The notes: generated by a model from the sequence alone, not told the origin. 55,539 nt of DNA from Plantago elongata (GCA_036897095.1 JAYMSP010000368.1:1-55539); one strand, 5' to 3'; positions 12,889 through 24,800 are shown, counted from the first letter of the stretch. A program made the numbers and translations.

Positions 12889-15734
12889 ATGGAGTTCAAA
12901 AACTTTCTTCTTGTAGCCATCCTACTATTTTCCTTTCACCATCTCTCCAATGGAATATACACAGACCATAAAATAAACCCAGACCAGACCTCTGAATCCA
13001 TGATCCTTCAAGCCTGTCAAAACATAGATAACCAAGACTCATGTATATCCGACCTCCACTCTCATGTCGAAAGCCATGCGACACACGACCCTGCCTCCGT
13101 CCTAACTGCGGCTCTCCGTAACACGCTCAATGCTGCCATGTCAGCAATCGACTCCATGACAAAATTCAACTCGTTATCCATAAGCTACCGTGAGCAAATG
13201 GCGATTGAGGATTGCAAGGAGCTCCTTGACTTCTCGGTTTCTGAGCTCGCATGGTCCATAACCGAGATGAACCAAATTCGTAATGGCTACAAGAGCCCTC
13301 ACTCTGAGGGTAACCTGAAATCCTGGCTCAGCGCCGCGTTAAGCAATCAAGACACGTGCCTTGAAGGGTTTGAGGGAACTGACCACCGTCTGGAGCGCTT
13401 CGTTAGAGGAAGTGTAAAACAAGTGACTCAACTCATTGGCAATGTGCTGACTCTGTACACTCAAATGCATACTATGCCTTTTAGACCACCAAGAAATGAT
13501 AATGAGAGTAAGGTTGAGGATTTTCCAACATGGATGAGTGACGGCGATAAGGAACTTCTCCGTTCTAGCCCTAGTGGAATGCACGTAGATGCAGTGGTGG
13601 CGTTGGATGGAAGCGGGAGATATCAATCCATAGGGCAAGCGATATACGCGGCCCCTGATCATAGTAACAGGAGGTATGTTATATATGTGAAGAAAGGCAT
13701 TTACAAAGAGAATGTTGATATGAAGAAGAAAAAGACCAATATCATGCTTGTTGGTGATGGTATTGGAAAGACTGTGATTACTGGTAACAGAAACTTCATG
13801 CAAGGATGGACAACATTCAGAACAGCAACAGTTGGTAATTTCTAATCCTATGATTTTGTACTTATTTATACTCCATTTTTTAAATAGTTAAGTATACAAT
13901 ATGTTGTGGGGTGGTAGTGTATCGAAAGGGACAAAATGTAGATTAGACTGCTGAGCAAAGGTTGGGTCTTATTCCTTAAGACTGTATTTGCCCCGCTCTA
14001 GTGTTCAAGGTTTACTTAGCAAATAGTCTCTCAAGATAGAACAATAGTATTTAAGTTAGTGTTCAAGCACTCGAACAATAACTCTGCAAACTACTACAAT
14101 AAAGGATTCTTCATGCTACGAAGAGAAAGAGAGAAGAAAGAAAGAATTGGATTTGGTGTGTTGAATTCAATTCTGGGGTGTTCAAATACATCATTTGAAC
14201 AAAAGTATTCGTTCACTACAAGCCCAATCAAGTTGAGCCTCTTCTGTTTCAGATTTTGTTTGATATTTGCGTTAGTGTTCAAGTACTCAAACATTAACTC
14301 TTCGAACTACTACAACAAAGGATTCTTCAGGCTACGAAGAGAAAGAGAGAAGAAAGAAAGAATTGGATTTGGTGTGTTGAATTCTATTCTGGGGTCCTAA
14401 TTAGGAAAAGTTGCAATTTGAACAAATGCGGTCTTTTGCAAACAAGTCCTTGCAGAGATAAAAATTTGAATAGACACAACTTTCGAGTTTTTCTGTTCAG
14501 ACACATCCTTTGAACGAAAGGTTAAATCCGTTCAGCGAACGAACATATTCGTTCACTACAAACCCAACCGAGTTGGGCTTCTTCCGTTTCAGATTTTGTT
14601 TGGGCCTGACCAAACATAATATGTTTTTTGCCCAAAAAGATTATACTCGACCGTAGACCCACGAACCAACAGACCCTGAACCTTGAAGGTGCATCTTGGT
14701 CTTCCCTCCTTCAAAAGTATGGTGCCTCAATGGCCCAACCGTTTAACTCAATTCAATAGCTAATAAGTAGATCTTTATTTTTCAATTTTAACAATGTGGA
14801 ACTTTCCATATTCTAACTTTTGGCATTCCACATTCAATGCTCAACCAACACATTTGAGCTTCAATAACTCTTTAATGAATTTTGAGCTTCAATAACTCTT
14901 TCACCTTTTAACCTTTTAATAAATTTTAAGCTAAAATTCTTACACGATATTGCACAAGCTAGCTCATTTTCATGTTGCGAAAATCACACAAATACCCTGC
15001 AAATAAACAAACGATAACATGTTTGCTACTTTTCACTCACCTAATTAAGTTTCAATGTTGCAGCTGTTTCTGGTAAGGGATTCATCGCGAGGGATATAAC
15101 ATTTCGCAACACAGCTGGACCTCAAAACCACCAGGGTGTGGCACTTAGGGTCGACTCTGACCAATCGGCCTTTTACAGATGCAGCATGGAAGGCTACCAA
15201 GACACTCTCTACGCCCACTCCCTCCGTCAATTCTACCGTGAGTGCTCCATATCTGGCACAATCGACTTCATCTTTGGAAATGGTGCAGCGGTCCTCCAAA
15301 ACTGTAACATTTTCACTAGACAGCCACTACCACTGCAAAAGGTCACCATCACGGCACAGGGCAGGAAAGACCCTCATCAGAACACAGGATTTTCGATCCA
15401 GGATAGCCACATTTACGCTACTCGCCCCACGTACTTAGGCAGGCCATGGAAAGAGTATTCCAGGACTGTATACATCAATACTTACATGAGTGGAATGGTA
15501 CAACCTAGAGGATGGCTAGAGTGGTACGGAGATTTTGCTTTGGGAAGTCTTTGGTATGGCGAGTATAGGAATTATGGGCCTGGGGCTTCACTGTCAGGCC
15601 GAGTGAAATGGCCAGGATATCACATAATTAAGGACACTGCCACTGCTAGTTTCTTCACTGTTGGACGATTCATCGACGGGATGTCATGGTTACCAGCCAC
15701 GGGTATCAAGTTCTCAGCTGGATTAGCAAACTAA
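12889..15734 (+). CDS. Pectinesterase with N-terminal inhibitor domain (type I PME)
   Basis: Exons 12889-13834 and 15064-15734 join (phase 1, inside the Ala of TATVAVSG) to 538 residues. A secretory signal peptide (FLLVAILLFSFHHLSNG) precedes a PMEI domain with its cysteines (ILQAC, QDSC, IEDC, QDTCLEGFEG) at about residues 35-190. The catalytic PME domain starts near VVALDGSGRY. Active-site elements are present: GIYKEN, HQGVAL (Gln339), YQDTL (Gln361, Asp362), GTIDFIFG (Asp383) and LGRPW (Arg442). Such enzymes de-esterify cell-wall homogalacturonan after the pro-region is removed by subtilase S1P. The usual dibasic RRLL/RKLL processing motif before the catalytic domain is not evident; the matching place reads DKELLRSS. 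The 1229-base intron contains a duplicated block. It is the upstream neighbour of a second PME gene but clearly divergent from it. Confidence 0.93.
14055..14602. repeat. Tandem duplication inside the pectinesterase intron
   Basis: Block A at 14055-14179 recurs at 14271-14395 with a constant 216-base offset, no gaps and few mismatches. Both copies start GTTAGTGTTCAAG and end TCTGGGGT. A second block (about 14200-14262, TATTCGTTCACTACA ... AGATTTTGTTTG) recurs at about 14541-14602 with a 340-base offset. Copy 2 therefore carries about 125 extra bases between the blocks. Both copies contain a purine-rich GAAGAGAAAGAGAGAAG run. Confidence 0.85.
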
Positions 15735-16400
15735 GTGATGTTTTTAACGAATGGATACAACCATAGATAGCTTAATACATTACTGTTATAGCAAAATGTG
15801 ATGTAAGCAGTCTAGTAACCTATATAGTCTCATGCATATAATTCATTTATGTTTCAATTGGTCTTTTTCAATCTAAAAAATGTTCTATACTTGTATATAT
15901 TAAGAAAACTCTACTCAATGCACGTTTTAGCAGTTCTTGGCACACACATTGTTGATTGAGCATATAGTTCATTGAAAATTTGAGCTCAACAACAGCAGAT
16001 AAAGAATTCTGGGTGTGATTTAAAGTGATTAAAATCTCGGTTTTGGATTATTGAATTACTGAACTTTAATGCACCGTGTGAAAACAGTGGGCAGATAAAA
16101 TGGTTAATAACTTTTCCTGAAGTCTATTTACATATGTTGGCTAAATTTAGCAAGGAAGGATCGAATTTACCCGCGTTAAAACAGTGTACTTCTATTTCAG
16201 GGGTTGATAAATTCATTCACCTGCTAGATTTAGCAAATTACAGCTATGTGGATATATCTAGCCATAGCTTTTTTACAGGCAAAATGAATGGCTGACTTGC
16301 TTGTTTCACTGCAAACCTCAAGTTCCATAACAGAATTAACAAACCATTGTAAATAAGTCCAAGATTTCTCTGCATATATCTCACAATTCCCTTATCCATC

Positions 16401-16409
16401 TATATATAT
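16401..16409 (+). promoter_or_regulatory. TATA box of the second pectinesterase
   Basis: TATATATAT at 16401-16409 lies about 165 bases before the ATG at 16572. The spacing fits a plant promoter with a leader of roughly 130 bases. Confidence 0.5.
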
Positions 16410-16456
16410 GTCTTCACTTCGCAACCATTCAAAGCATTCACTCACTATTATTTGAA

Positions 16457-16490
16457 GGAGAGGGCCCCTCAGCTGTCTAGGCCCTTCTCC
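16457..16490 (+). other. GC-rich hairpin in the predicted 5' leader
   Basis: GGAGAGGGCC at 16457-16466 faces GGCCCTTCTCC at 16480-16490, giving a stem of about ten pairs with one bulge and a 13-base loop. It stands out in AT-rich surroundings and lies between the TATA box and the start codon. Confidence 0.55.
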
Positions 16491-16571
16491 CATTGAATAA
16501 GCTTTCATAGCATTCATATCAATACATCCAAAAAAGAGAATAAGAGAATAAATTTAAATATTTCGATTGCT

Positions 16572-18860
16572 ATGGCAGACGACCGTAAGAAGAAGGTTGC
16601 CATTGTTGGTGTTTGCTCTCTCATTTTGGTTGCCATGGTGGTGGCACTTACCATTGGAACCCAAGATGATGAAAGCAAAGATGATAAGGAAATCGCATCC
16701 TCCCAAAAGGCCATCACCACGATTTGCCAGTCCACGGATTACAAAGAAGCCTGTATCGAGAGTCTCAAGGAATCTTCAAATGACACAGCCGACCCTAAGC
16801 AGCTCATCGAGATTGCTTTCCAGGCTGCCATCAAGTACATCAATATAGCTGCTCAGAACTCCACAGTTGTGCAAGCGGTTAAGAACGATCCTAAGGCAAA
16901 AGATGCAGTGCAGAACTGCCAAGAGCTTGCTGATCGCGCTGTCAATGACCTGAAGAGATCTTACACAAAGTTCAATGACTTCGATGTCATGAACTTCAAC
17001 GAGATGATTGCTGACATGAAGATTTGGCTTAGCGGTGCCATCACATACCAGGAGACTTGCCTAGAAGGATTTGAGGGAGTTAACTCAGACGCAGGAGCAA
17101 AAATGAGAGAAGCTCTCACAAAAGCTATGCAAATGACCAGCAATGGCCTTGCTATGGTTACCGAGATCTCAACTTACCTCGAGTCTTTGGGCGTGCAGAA
17201 CATCACTAGCCGTCGCCTCCTAGAGCTCCCAGTTCTGGGACATGATGATGAAGTTCCCGACTGGATGGACGCCAACAGGCGCAGGCTGCTAACTACTCAC
17301 ATGAAAAAGATTAAGCCAAATGTTGTGGTGGCCAAGGACGGAAGCGGCAAGTACAAAACCATCAATGAAGCTCTGCAAGATGTCCCAAAGAAGGGACAGA
17401 AGATCTTCGTGATCCACATCAAAGAAGGCATCTACGAAGAGAAGGTGATGATCAACAGCAGCATGTCACACTTGATGCTTGTGGGTGATGGACCAACCAA
17501 GACCAAGATCACTGGAAGGCTTAACTTCATCGACGGAATTGGCACCTACCACACTGCCACAGTCGGTAGGTTCATACAGTTCAACTTCTTATGACATGAT
17601 TCGAAACATAGCTTATTTACAACTGAACTTATTTTGTGAAATGCAGCTGTGTCTGGTGACAACTTTATTGCCAAGGACATTGGATTCGAAAACGCTGCAG
17701 GACCAGAAAAGCACCAGGCTGTGGCCCTACGTGTTAGTGCCGACAAGGCCATTTTCTTTAACTGCCACATGGATGGGTACCAGGACACTCTATACGCACA
17801 CACCTACCGCCAGTACTACAGGGACTGTCAGATCTCCGGAACAATCGACTTCATCTTTGGTGACAGTGCCGCCTTGTTCCAGAACTGCACCATGGTGCTC
17901 CGTAAGCCAATGGACAACCAGAGGAACATTGTGACAGCCCAAGGAAGGAAAGACATCCGCCAGCCAACAGGTCTAGTCCTCCAGAACTGCTCATTTGTAG
18001 CAGCTCCTGAGTACTTCCCCCTCAGGTTCCAGCTCCCATCTTTCCTTGGCCGTCCCTGGAAAGAATTCTCCAGGACCATCATCATGGAATCCTACATCAG
18101 CGACGTGATCCACCCCGAGGGATGGCTTCCATGGAACTTGGACTTTGCTCTCAACACTTTGTTCTACACTGAGTTCAACAACAGAGGACCTGCCTCGAAC
18201 AAGAACCTCCGTGTCAAGTGGGCCGGAGTCAAGGAACTCCCTGCCAAGAGGATCAAGAGGTTCACAGGAAACGAGTTCCTTGAAGGTAAGAAGTGGATAA
18301 AGCACACCAAGGTACCATACGACGGTGGCTTCATCTTCTCCGTTCCCGAAGACAACCCACACATCGTCTACTCCCCGGAAGTACCCGAGGAAACTAAGGA
18401 TTTGGGCAAAAACAGGGAGAAAATCGACTTCGACTTCAAGGCTCTTACCCCAACACCAGCACCAGCACCAGCACCGACTAAGAATGAGGATGAGCACCAC
18501 AAAGACAAAGACGGTGACGGCCATGGCATGAGTCACGATAATGGCAAAGGCAAAGGCAAAGGCAAAGGCAAAGACGAAGACGAAGACGAAGACGAAGACA
18601 AAGACAAAGGTAAAGGAAAGGGTAAAGGAAAGGGCAAAGGAAAGGGCAAAGGAAAGGGTAAGGATCACCACAAGAAAGTTCCGGTGTCCGGAATCTCCAC
18701 GGCACCGGTATCAGAAATCTCCGTGGCACCAGTTCCAAGCGAAATGGCAGCTGCTCCATCTTTGGATGATGCTGCATTGAGCCCTGCAGGTAGCCCGGTC
18801 GAGCAACCTGTTCTTAAGATGGGATCACAGGGTGGATTCTCCTTCTTCAACAGAGGTTAA
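16572..18860 (+). CDS. Membrane-anchored pectinesterase/inhibitor with long charged C-terminal tail (pollen PME28/PME21-like)
   Basis: Exons 16572-17565 and 17647-18860 join in phase 1 at the same codon as in the neighbouring PME, giving 735 residues. Order: a short basic N-terminus and a transmembrane segment (VAIVGVCSLILVAMVVALTI, about 9-28); a PMEI domain (TTICQSTDYKEAC, QNCQEL, ETCLEGFEG); two dibasic processing motifs (RRLLEL and RRRLLTT); then the PME domain from about residue 250 with GIYEEK, HQAVAL (Gln355), YQDTL (Asp378), GTIDFIFG (Asp399) and LGRPW (Arg467). After about residue 575 comes a tail rich in Pro-Ala, then Gly-Lys and Asp-Glu repeats. Typical plant PMEs end near 550-590 residues. 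Arabidopsis PME21/PME28 carry comparable tails and are pollen-expressed, so a role in pollen-tube wall pectin is likely but inferred. Confidence 0.94.
18453..18662 (+). repeat. Coding short tandem repeats (Pro-Ala, Gly-Lys, Asp-Glu tail)
   Basis: Within the tail of the second PME, the 6-base unit ACCAGC repeats at about 18454-18475, GGCAAA at about 18543-18572, GACGAA at about 18573-18596, and the 12-base unit GGTAAAGGAAAG with variants at about 18608-18660. The frame is kept throughout, giving PAPAPAP, GKGKGK, DEDEDE and a second GKGKGK block. Such a tract is likely length-variable between alleles. Confidence 0.9.
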
Positions 18861-18861
18861 A

Positions 18862-18955
18862 AATGAATCATTAAATGATTCATTACATTAACTAAGTTAC
18901 AAGATGGTTTCTTCCCAGCATGAAGAACATCATCAACGTGATGATGATCTTCTTC
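18862..18955 (+). other. Two inverted repeats just after the pectinesterase stop codon
   Basis: A perfect palindrome, AATGAATCATT at 18862-18872 and AATGATTCATT at 18874-18884 with a one-base centre, starts two bases after the TAA at 18858-18860. A second, imperfect stem pairs 18922-18935 (GAAGAACATCATCA) with 18939-18955 (TGATGATGATCTTCTTC). Both lie in the predicted 3' UTR. Confidence 0.65.
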
Positions 18956-19901
18956 TGAGCTCTGTCATCGTGAGGTCACAGTAAAAGGAAAAGGCCCATG
19001 AATTGTTAAAAAAAGCCGACATGTAATGTATAAATTTTGCAGATTTTGGTTTTGTTTTTTTGTTTTGTTTCATTTGTTTGTTTTTATGATGATTATCATT
19101 TGTCGAATCGGGTCGCTCGGCTTCTAGTAATCCTAAAAGTAAACTAGAACGATTTGATTTGCAGGGTGATTATATTATTATTTAAAGTATATTACTAATA
19201 GTTTTAATATTAATTAGCTCCTTTTGCCCTCTCAGTTTCTTGATTTGTGTTCTTCTTCCTTTACTTTACCTTAACCATTTTGCCAACGTCACCTTGCCTT
19301 GCACATTACTACCTTCACTGCTGTATCTATTGTCAAGCAAAGTATCTAACCAACCTGCAAAACCAAACCATAACCCATGATATGGAATACTACTAATAGA
19401 ATCCAGTATATCATTAATCTAATGTTTCATCTAACTCTACGCGACAATTTTAATATATAATATTTCTCCGAAACGAATGAAATACGACATATTTTTTAAA
19501 ATAAGCTTTCAGGAGTCAGGTCTCAGGGTAAATTTTGAAATTTACTGCTATAATGAACTCAACTGGCATACAGAGTACAAATACAGCTCTTCCCTAAATA
19601 TGGTAGTACAATAACTCATTTGACAATAAAAACTTTCCAAGGAATAAAATAAATTTTCTTCCATATAGTATTTTCCCCACCTTTTGTTTATTTTATTTGC
19701 TATTTTATTCTTAATCTTCTGGTGCTGTCTGATGTGCATGTGGATGAATGGAGAGGAGGATAGTAGTTGGTACTTGGTAAAACTTAAAGGTCTCCTATGA
19801 TCATTTTTAGGTGTAGCTAGAATCTAGATATAGGAGATGGTTAGGAAAATCTGAGCATTTGGATTTTTCCAATTTTGACAGTTTTATTGAAGTAATTTTA
19901 T

Positions 19902-20882
19902 GGGGCAATTACATCTGCACCCGGTTAGATTTAAAAGTTGCAAATGATTACCATCCAGATTAACAATGACATGTAAGTCATGATCGACAAATTTTAATTA
20001 CATTTAAATTCACGAATTTGACTTTTGGCAAATGAAATGAATGAAAAGTCATTTTTACCCTCATTGAATTCTCAGATTTTGAAATGGACCAAACGACCTA
20101 TTTACAATTCAAGTCCTTGAACAAAATAGAATATCACTCTTCAACTTTCTATTTTTCAAAATATTACCCTTCAAATTTTTTAGAGTTCAATTTAGTCCCT
20201 AGAACGTTCTGAATTTTACAATCAGGTGTATTAAATTCTCAATTACAAGGGTTTCTAGTTTTCATAATTTCATTTCAGTCCCTACAATCATCACCACCAG
20301 TCCACCATCACAGTCCTCCGCCTCACCACCACCACCACAGTCCTCCGCCTCACCACCACAACCACCATCCACCGATTTTGCCACCACCCACCACCGATCC
20401 ACCCTTCCTCCGTCTGATCTACAACCATCAAGATCTAACCATCACGGCTTCTCTTCTTCTCGCCACCACCCACCACCGACATAAAATTAGAAGAGAAGCA
20501 TAAAAAATGGTCGGTGACATTCGGTACCAAACTAGCGATTCCTCTTCCCTACTCCTCTTCCACCTCCACCGTCACAGAGACTCTCATTCCGCCGAGCAGA
20601 TTGACAATTGAGGGTGGATTCGTGGTGTGATAGGGCGGCGGAGGTGGCCGGCGGTGGTGGTGGAAGGCGGTAAGTGGTGGTGGAAAAAGTGAGACGAAGA
20701 AGATGATGCATAAGGAGTGAATGGTGAATTGGCTAAGGCCATGTTTGGATTGCCATACAAATGAATAGTGAATTAAGCTGGTCAATGCAAAAACGAATTT
20801 ATAGACTTGAATGTAATTGTTGATCTGAGTGTACCCATATGCAACATGGGCATCCTGCAAGGGGGATGTTTGTAAGTTTCCC
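19902..20882. mobile_element. Probable non-autonomous Mutator-like element (MULE), about 981 bp
   Basis: The nine bases TAATTTTAT occur directly before (19893-19901) and directly after (20883-20891) this stretch, as expected for a 9-bp Mutator target duplication. The left end GGGGCAATTACATCTGCACC and the inverted right end GGGAAACTTACAAACATCCC are related but imperfect. The interior has no transposase. It carries an unusual low-complexity pair: CCACCACC-rich sequence at about 20290-20480 and GGTGGTGG-rich sequence at about 20630-20690, which could pair with each other. The TSD is AT-rich, so chance cannot be fully excluded. Confidence 0.55.
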
Positions 20883-21849
20883 TAATTTTATCAACAAACA
20901 ATTTATAGTCACATTATTGATTTATTTTAACTTTTTGGTTACTTACAAAATTATAAATGAAAACTGCATCATATAGTTTGAGCCTTTGAGGTCCACATGA
21001 GGATGATTTATTTTTAGACGATCAGGTAACTAGTGTGACAATCCTTCACATTCATATAATTTATATTACATATGAATACAAAAATGATACGGGGGACAAT
21101 TTATGATCGTCGTTCACTATTAACAATTCAGAAGACAATAATCGTTTTGTTTTCTTCAAATTCTATGTGCACTACTTTTGTCTTGTATGTATTAACATAT
21201 TTGTATTCTAATAATGTCTAAGACCTTGAATATATCCTAGAATTATCTGATCAACTAACTGAATCCGTATAATTATCGTATATCAATCATTTGATATTGT
21301 AAAGACCCCATAAAAAATACAAATGCTAGTCAAAATCAAGATATAAAATTGCACTAGTAAATTCAAATGCTAAGAACTCACACAATCAATACCTATCCTT
21401 TCTAAAATGATAATCAAAATTCTTAAATCAAATCAAAATTACTAGAGATAAAAAAGTGACAACAAAAGATTTGGAGGAATAAAATTAATTTTATTTCCCA
21501 AAAGTAAAAAGAATTGGGTCATGAAAAGATTGCTAGAAATAGAAAACGAAAAGACTAAAAAATTTCCACAAAAAATTGTCCATCCCATCCCATCCCTCCA
21601 TGACGTAATTTGCTTTCCAGGCTGAAAAACCGCTCCATGGTAATAAAAACAACAATTCATGAGAAAAAAACAGAAAGCGAAACAAACGGTGGCTGAAATT
21701 TTTTCCTCATCCATTTCCTCTTACTTCCATCGACTCTTTTCCTCCAAAGCTTACTTGTTCATAATTTATTGATTTCGTTTTCCTGGATGTTTTTTTTCTT
21801 AGATCGTTGACAAACAGGTGAGTTTCATTGATTGTTTGTTTGTTTTCCA

Positions 21850-24800
21850 ATGGGACTTGGCGTTACCGATCGTCTCGGTGAAAATGATGTCGTCGGTGGA
21901 AAAGCCGAAGCTATTTCCTGCTCGATTTGCTTGGAAATGGTGGCGGATAACGGGGATAGATCTTGGGCGAAGCTTCAATGCGGTCATCAATTTCATCTCG
22001 GTGAGTGGTTGTGGAATTTCAAATTTCGAATGTGTTTCGGTTGTTTAATTTGAGATCTAAGAGAATTCTATTTCTAGCTCTGTTGATTTTGCTGAATTTT
22101 GCATTTGAGCTGCGACTGAATTTTGAATTGGGAGGAATTATGAGTTTCGTTTTTGTTTGATTCTATGAATGGAGTTTGTGTTTACTGTGTAGTTTCTGTG
22201 TGTAATTGACTTGATTGTGTTGCTCGGAAGTAGTAGTACTACTGTGTAGTTTCTGGTTTTTAGGATCTGTGAAGAAATGGTGATTGGACTTGGAAGAGGA
22301 TTAGTCAGAAACACCATTGACTTCGAATTGACTGTAAATGTGTTGCAATTAGAACTTGTGATGATGATTTTGATATTGAAGCTGGGCATCTCTGTCTTAT
22401 AGCTTCCTTTGTTCGTGGCTAAAGTCTCGTAGGTTAGCCGATTAAGTGATTAAGTGGCGGAGAGATTATGGAAATTCCTTATTATGCTTTGGATCTGTTC
22501 CTGAGAGATGTATGTGACTATAATACATGTGTGCCATTTCATTACCTTGATGTTGGTCATTTGATGTCAAATATAGCTGGCTCAAGTTTTTTAAATTTAA
22601 GCTGCGCAATTAACTGGTAAGGAAGTTATGGATATTCCCTATTCCGTAGCTTGTACTAGAAAATTATACAGCTATAAGTTTAGGTATGTATAGCTTGTAT
22701 CTGTTCCTGAAATATGTTTGTCTTATTATGTGTGCGTGCCATTTTGTTATCTTAATGTTGGCCATTTGTTGTCAAATGTGGCTGGTATTTTTGTCTGTTC
22801 ATGAGTGCCAGAGAGTACTTGTCTTGTAGGAGTGATGTGATGTAAATTATAAAAACTTAAGAATAGCCATGAGAATGATGATTTTGTTTTCAAACATGAT
22901 TGCAGCCTACCAATGACATGTACTTGTCCTATTTCTTATTTGTGAAAGAAAATTGATGCTAGCTAAACAAGAATTGGAACTATTTAATGACTTACTAAGT
23001 ACCTTTGTGGCATATATACCTTGAGAGGAAAAACCTTCGTGATAATCCATTTCCTTCTATTTCTGATGCTTGTAAAACATACTTCAAGCATGGGATTTGT
23101 TAATTTTTGTCTCTTTTTATTTGTCTTTTGTTATATATTTCTAACTTCATCATGGATCTACATAGATTGCATAGGTTCAGCATTCAATGCTAAGGGATCT
23201 ATGCAGTGCCCCAACTGTCGGAAAATAGAGAAAGGGCAGTGGCTCTATGGTAATGGTAATCGTCCACTGCAGGAGTTTAACATGGATGAATGGGGCCATG
23301 ATGAGGATCTCTATGACATAAGTTATTCTGAAATGGTGAGTTTGAGTATGACATACTTGCTCTTATTTAGATGAATTTTAAATTTATTTTTAACTTGATC
23401 TTTATAATCTAGTATAAGATCCTGAAGACAGTGGTTCAACTACTGAATCTTATGCAAACCCAACTCATCAGTGTTACTTTCATCACATGTGCTACTATAA
23501 TTATGTCTGTCTTTCTCTCTCTAAAACTCATCCAAAGGAACAAAGTTTCCTTTGGCAAGGGTTCCCGCTGCTTGTTTGATATGTCTTCTAATGTAGTAAG
23601 AACACTATGTTATGATTGCTCATTTTAGGTAAACTAGTTTTTTTCAAAATTATTTGAGTCTTAGGAAATGTGCAGCAAAACGGTTCAGTTCAGCTAGCAA
23701 ACATAGACTAGATCAAGTCTTGGATAGTTTCTTACAATACAATGAACCGAAAAATGGAAGGTTCAGTTTAGTTATGAACAGCTCTCCCTTCTTTTTCTTC
23801 CCTTCAGCGTTCAGATTCTTCTAGGTCTCTTCTTCTTTCACTGAAACTATATCTCTTTGAGAGGTTTTCTAGATAGCATTTTTGGCTGAGCATATTCCTG
23901 GCCCTTAGTCTCTCTTTCAGCATTAATGATAGCTCTTTTGGTTGAGTGACTCCCGTTTGAGACTTTTTCAGATATTATCCCTGGCCCTTGTTTCTTCCAG
24001 GACCTTGAGTTCGGCTTTGGCTATCACAGACTTATGGTTTGAATTTCCTGAACACTTTACCCTAAATAATAAATTATGGTATCCTTTAGACTAAATTAAA
24101 AGTATATTAAAAGTTTAAACTCAAAAAACAAAAAAAGTTTAACTCTAATGCTAGAATGATGAATCTCAAAAGAATATTGGAAAATAAGAAAAGAATAGAG
24201 AATCATAGGAAGAAGAGTAAAGCAAGATGGTACTAAAACCAAGGCAGGAAAGAACTAAGAAGCATAAAAATGAGTTGTTGTGACTTGATCACAAAAAAAT
24301 GAGTTGTTGTGAAGGATTTTTTACTTATCCAGTCCATGCTATGATTACACAATGACTTGTACTGCCATGCTATGTTTTTACTTTGATCTCAGTCAATTCC
24401 ATACTTGCACCATGTTCTTTCTATTTTACACAGTAACACATGATTGAGAAGATGTAATTTTCTAATGTCATTTTCTCATGAATGGTGATGCAGTCATTTG
24501 GAGTTCATTGGTGTCCATTCAGTGGCTTAGCAAGGCTCCCTTCACCCTTTGAGTAAGCATCATTTATAGATCACAGTTATATCTCCCGATTGACTTAGGT
24601 TCTGGCTTTCTCTATTTCCCTTAATTACCTGTCTCAGTGTTCAAATGTTTTTGTAATTTCCTCAACGTTGTATTGGTTGATTTGAGGAGAGGGAGATTAT
24701 ATTCTAGAAGACATTGCTATCAAAAGTGCAATGAAATCTTTTGGGTGCATTTCAAATATCTTACACAAACAGTTCAACTTTGTCAGCAAACTATTCAAGT

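Larger units (their letters stand above)
15735..16571. other. Spacer between the two pectinesterase genes
   Basis: About 840 bases holding the 3' UTR of the first PME and the promoter and leader of the second. The TATA box and a leader hairpin are listed separately; otherwise I see nothing distinctive. Confidence 0.6.
18861..21849. other. Intergenic region between second PME and the RFI2-like gene
   Basis: About 3 kb, containing the PME 3' UTR, a probable Mutator-like element at 19902-20882 (separate entry) and the promoter/leader of the RING gene. No open frame here matches a protein family. A strong donor-like CAG/GTGAGT at about 21815-21823 hints at a leader intron, but I could not place an acceptor before the ATG. 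Confidence 0.55.

Noticed and set aside
13339-13803. 154-codon open frame on the minus strand
   Set aside because: Antisense to the first pectinesterase exon, where the sense frame has all family motifs; no similarity of its own.
12889-15734. First pectinesterase as a pseudogene, because two open frames are separated by 1.2 kb
   Set aside because: The gap has GT-AG borders at the same codon and phase as in the neighbouring PME, and all active-site residues are intact.
18541-18662. Regular short repeats resembling an array (CRISPR-like or satellite)
   Set aside because: They are in-frame codon repeats of the pectinesterase tail, without unique spacers.
17991-18671. 226-codon open frame on the minus strand
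   Set aside because: It is antisense to the catalytic domain and tail of the second pectinesterase. Its phenylalanine/valine and alanine runs are simply the coding repeats read backwards.
20549-20860. 103-codon minus-strand frame with His/Pro runs
   Set aside because: It lies inside the probable MULE and arises from the GGTGGTGG tract; no start context, homology or splice partner.
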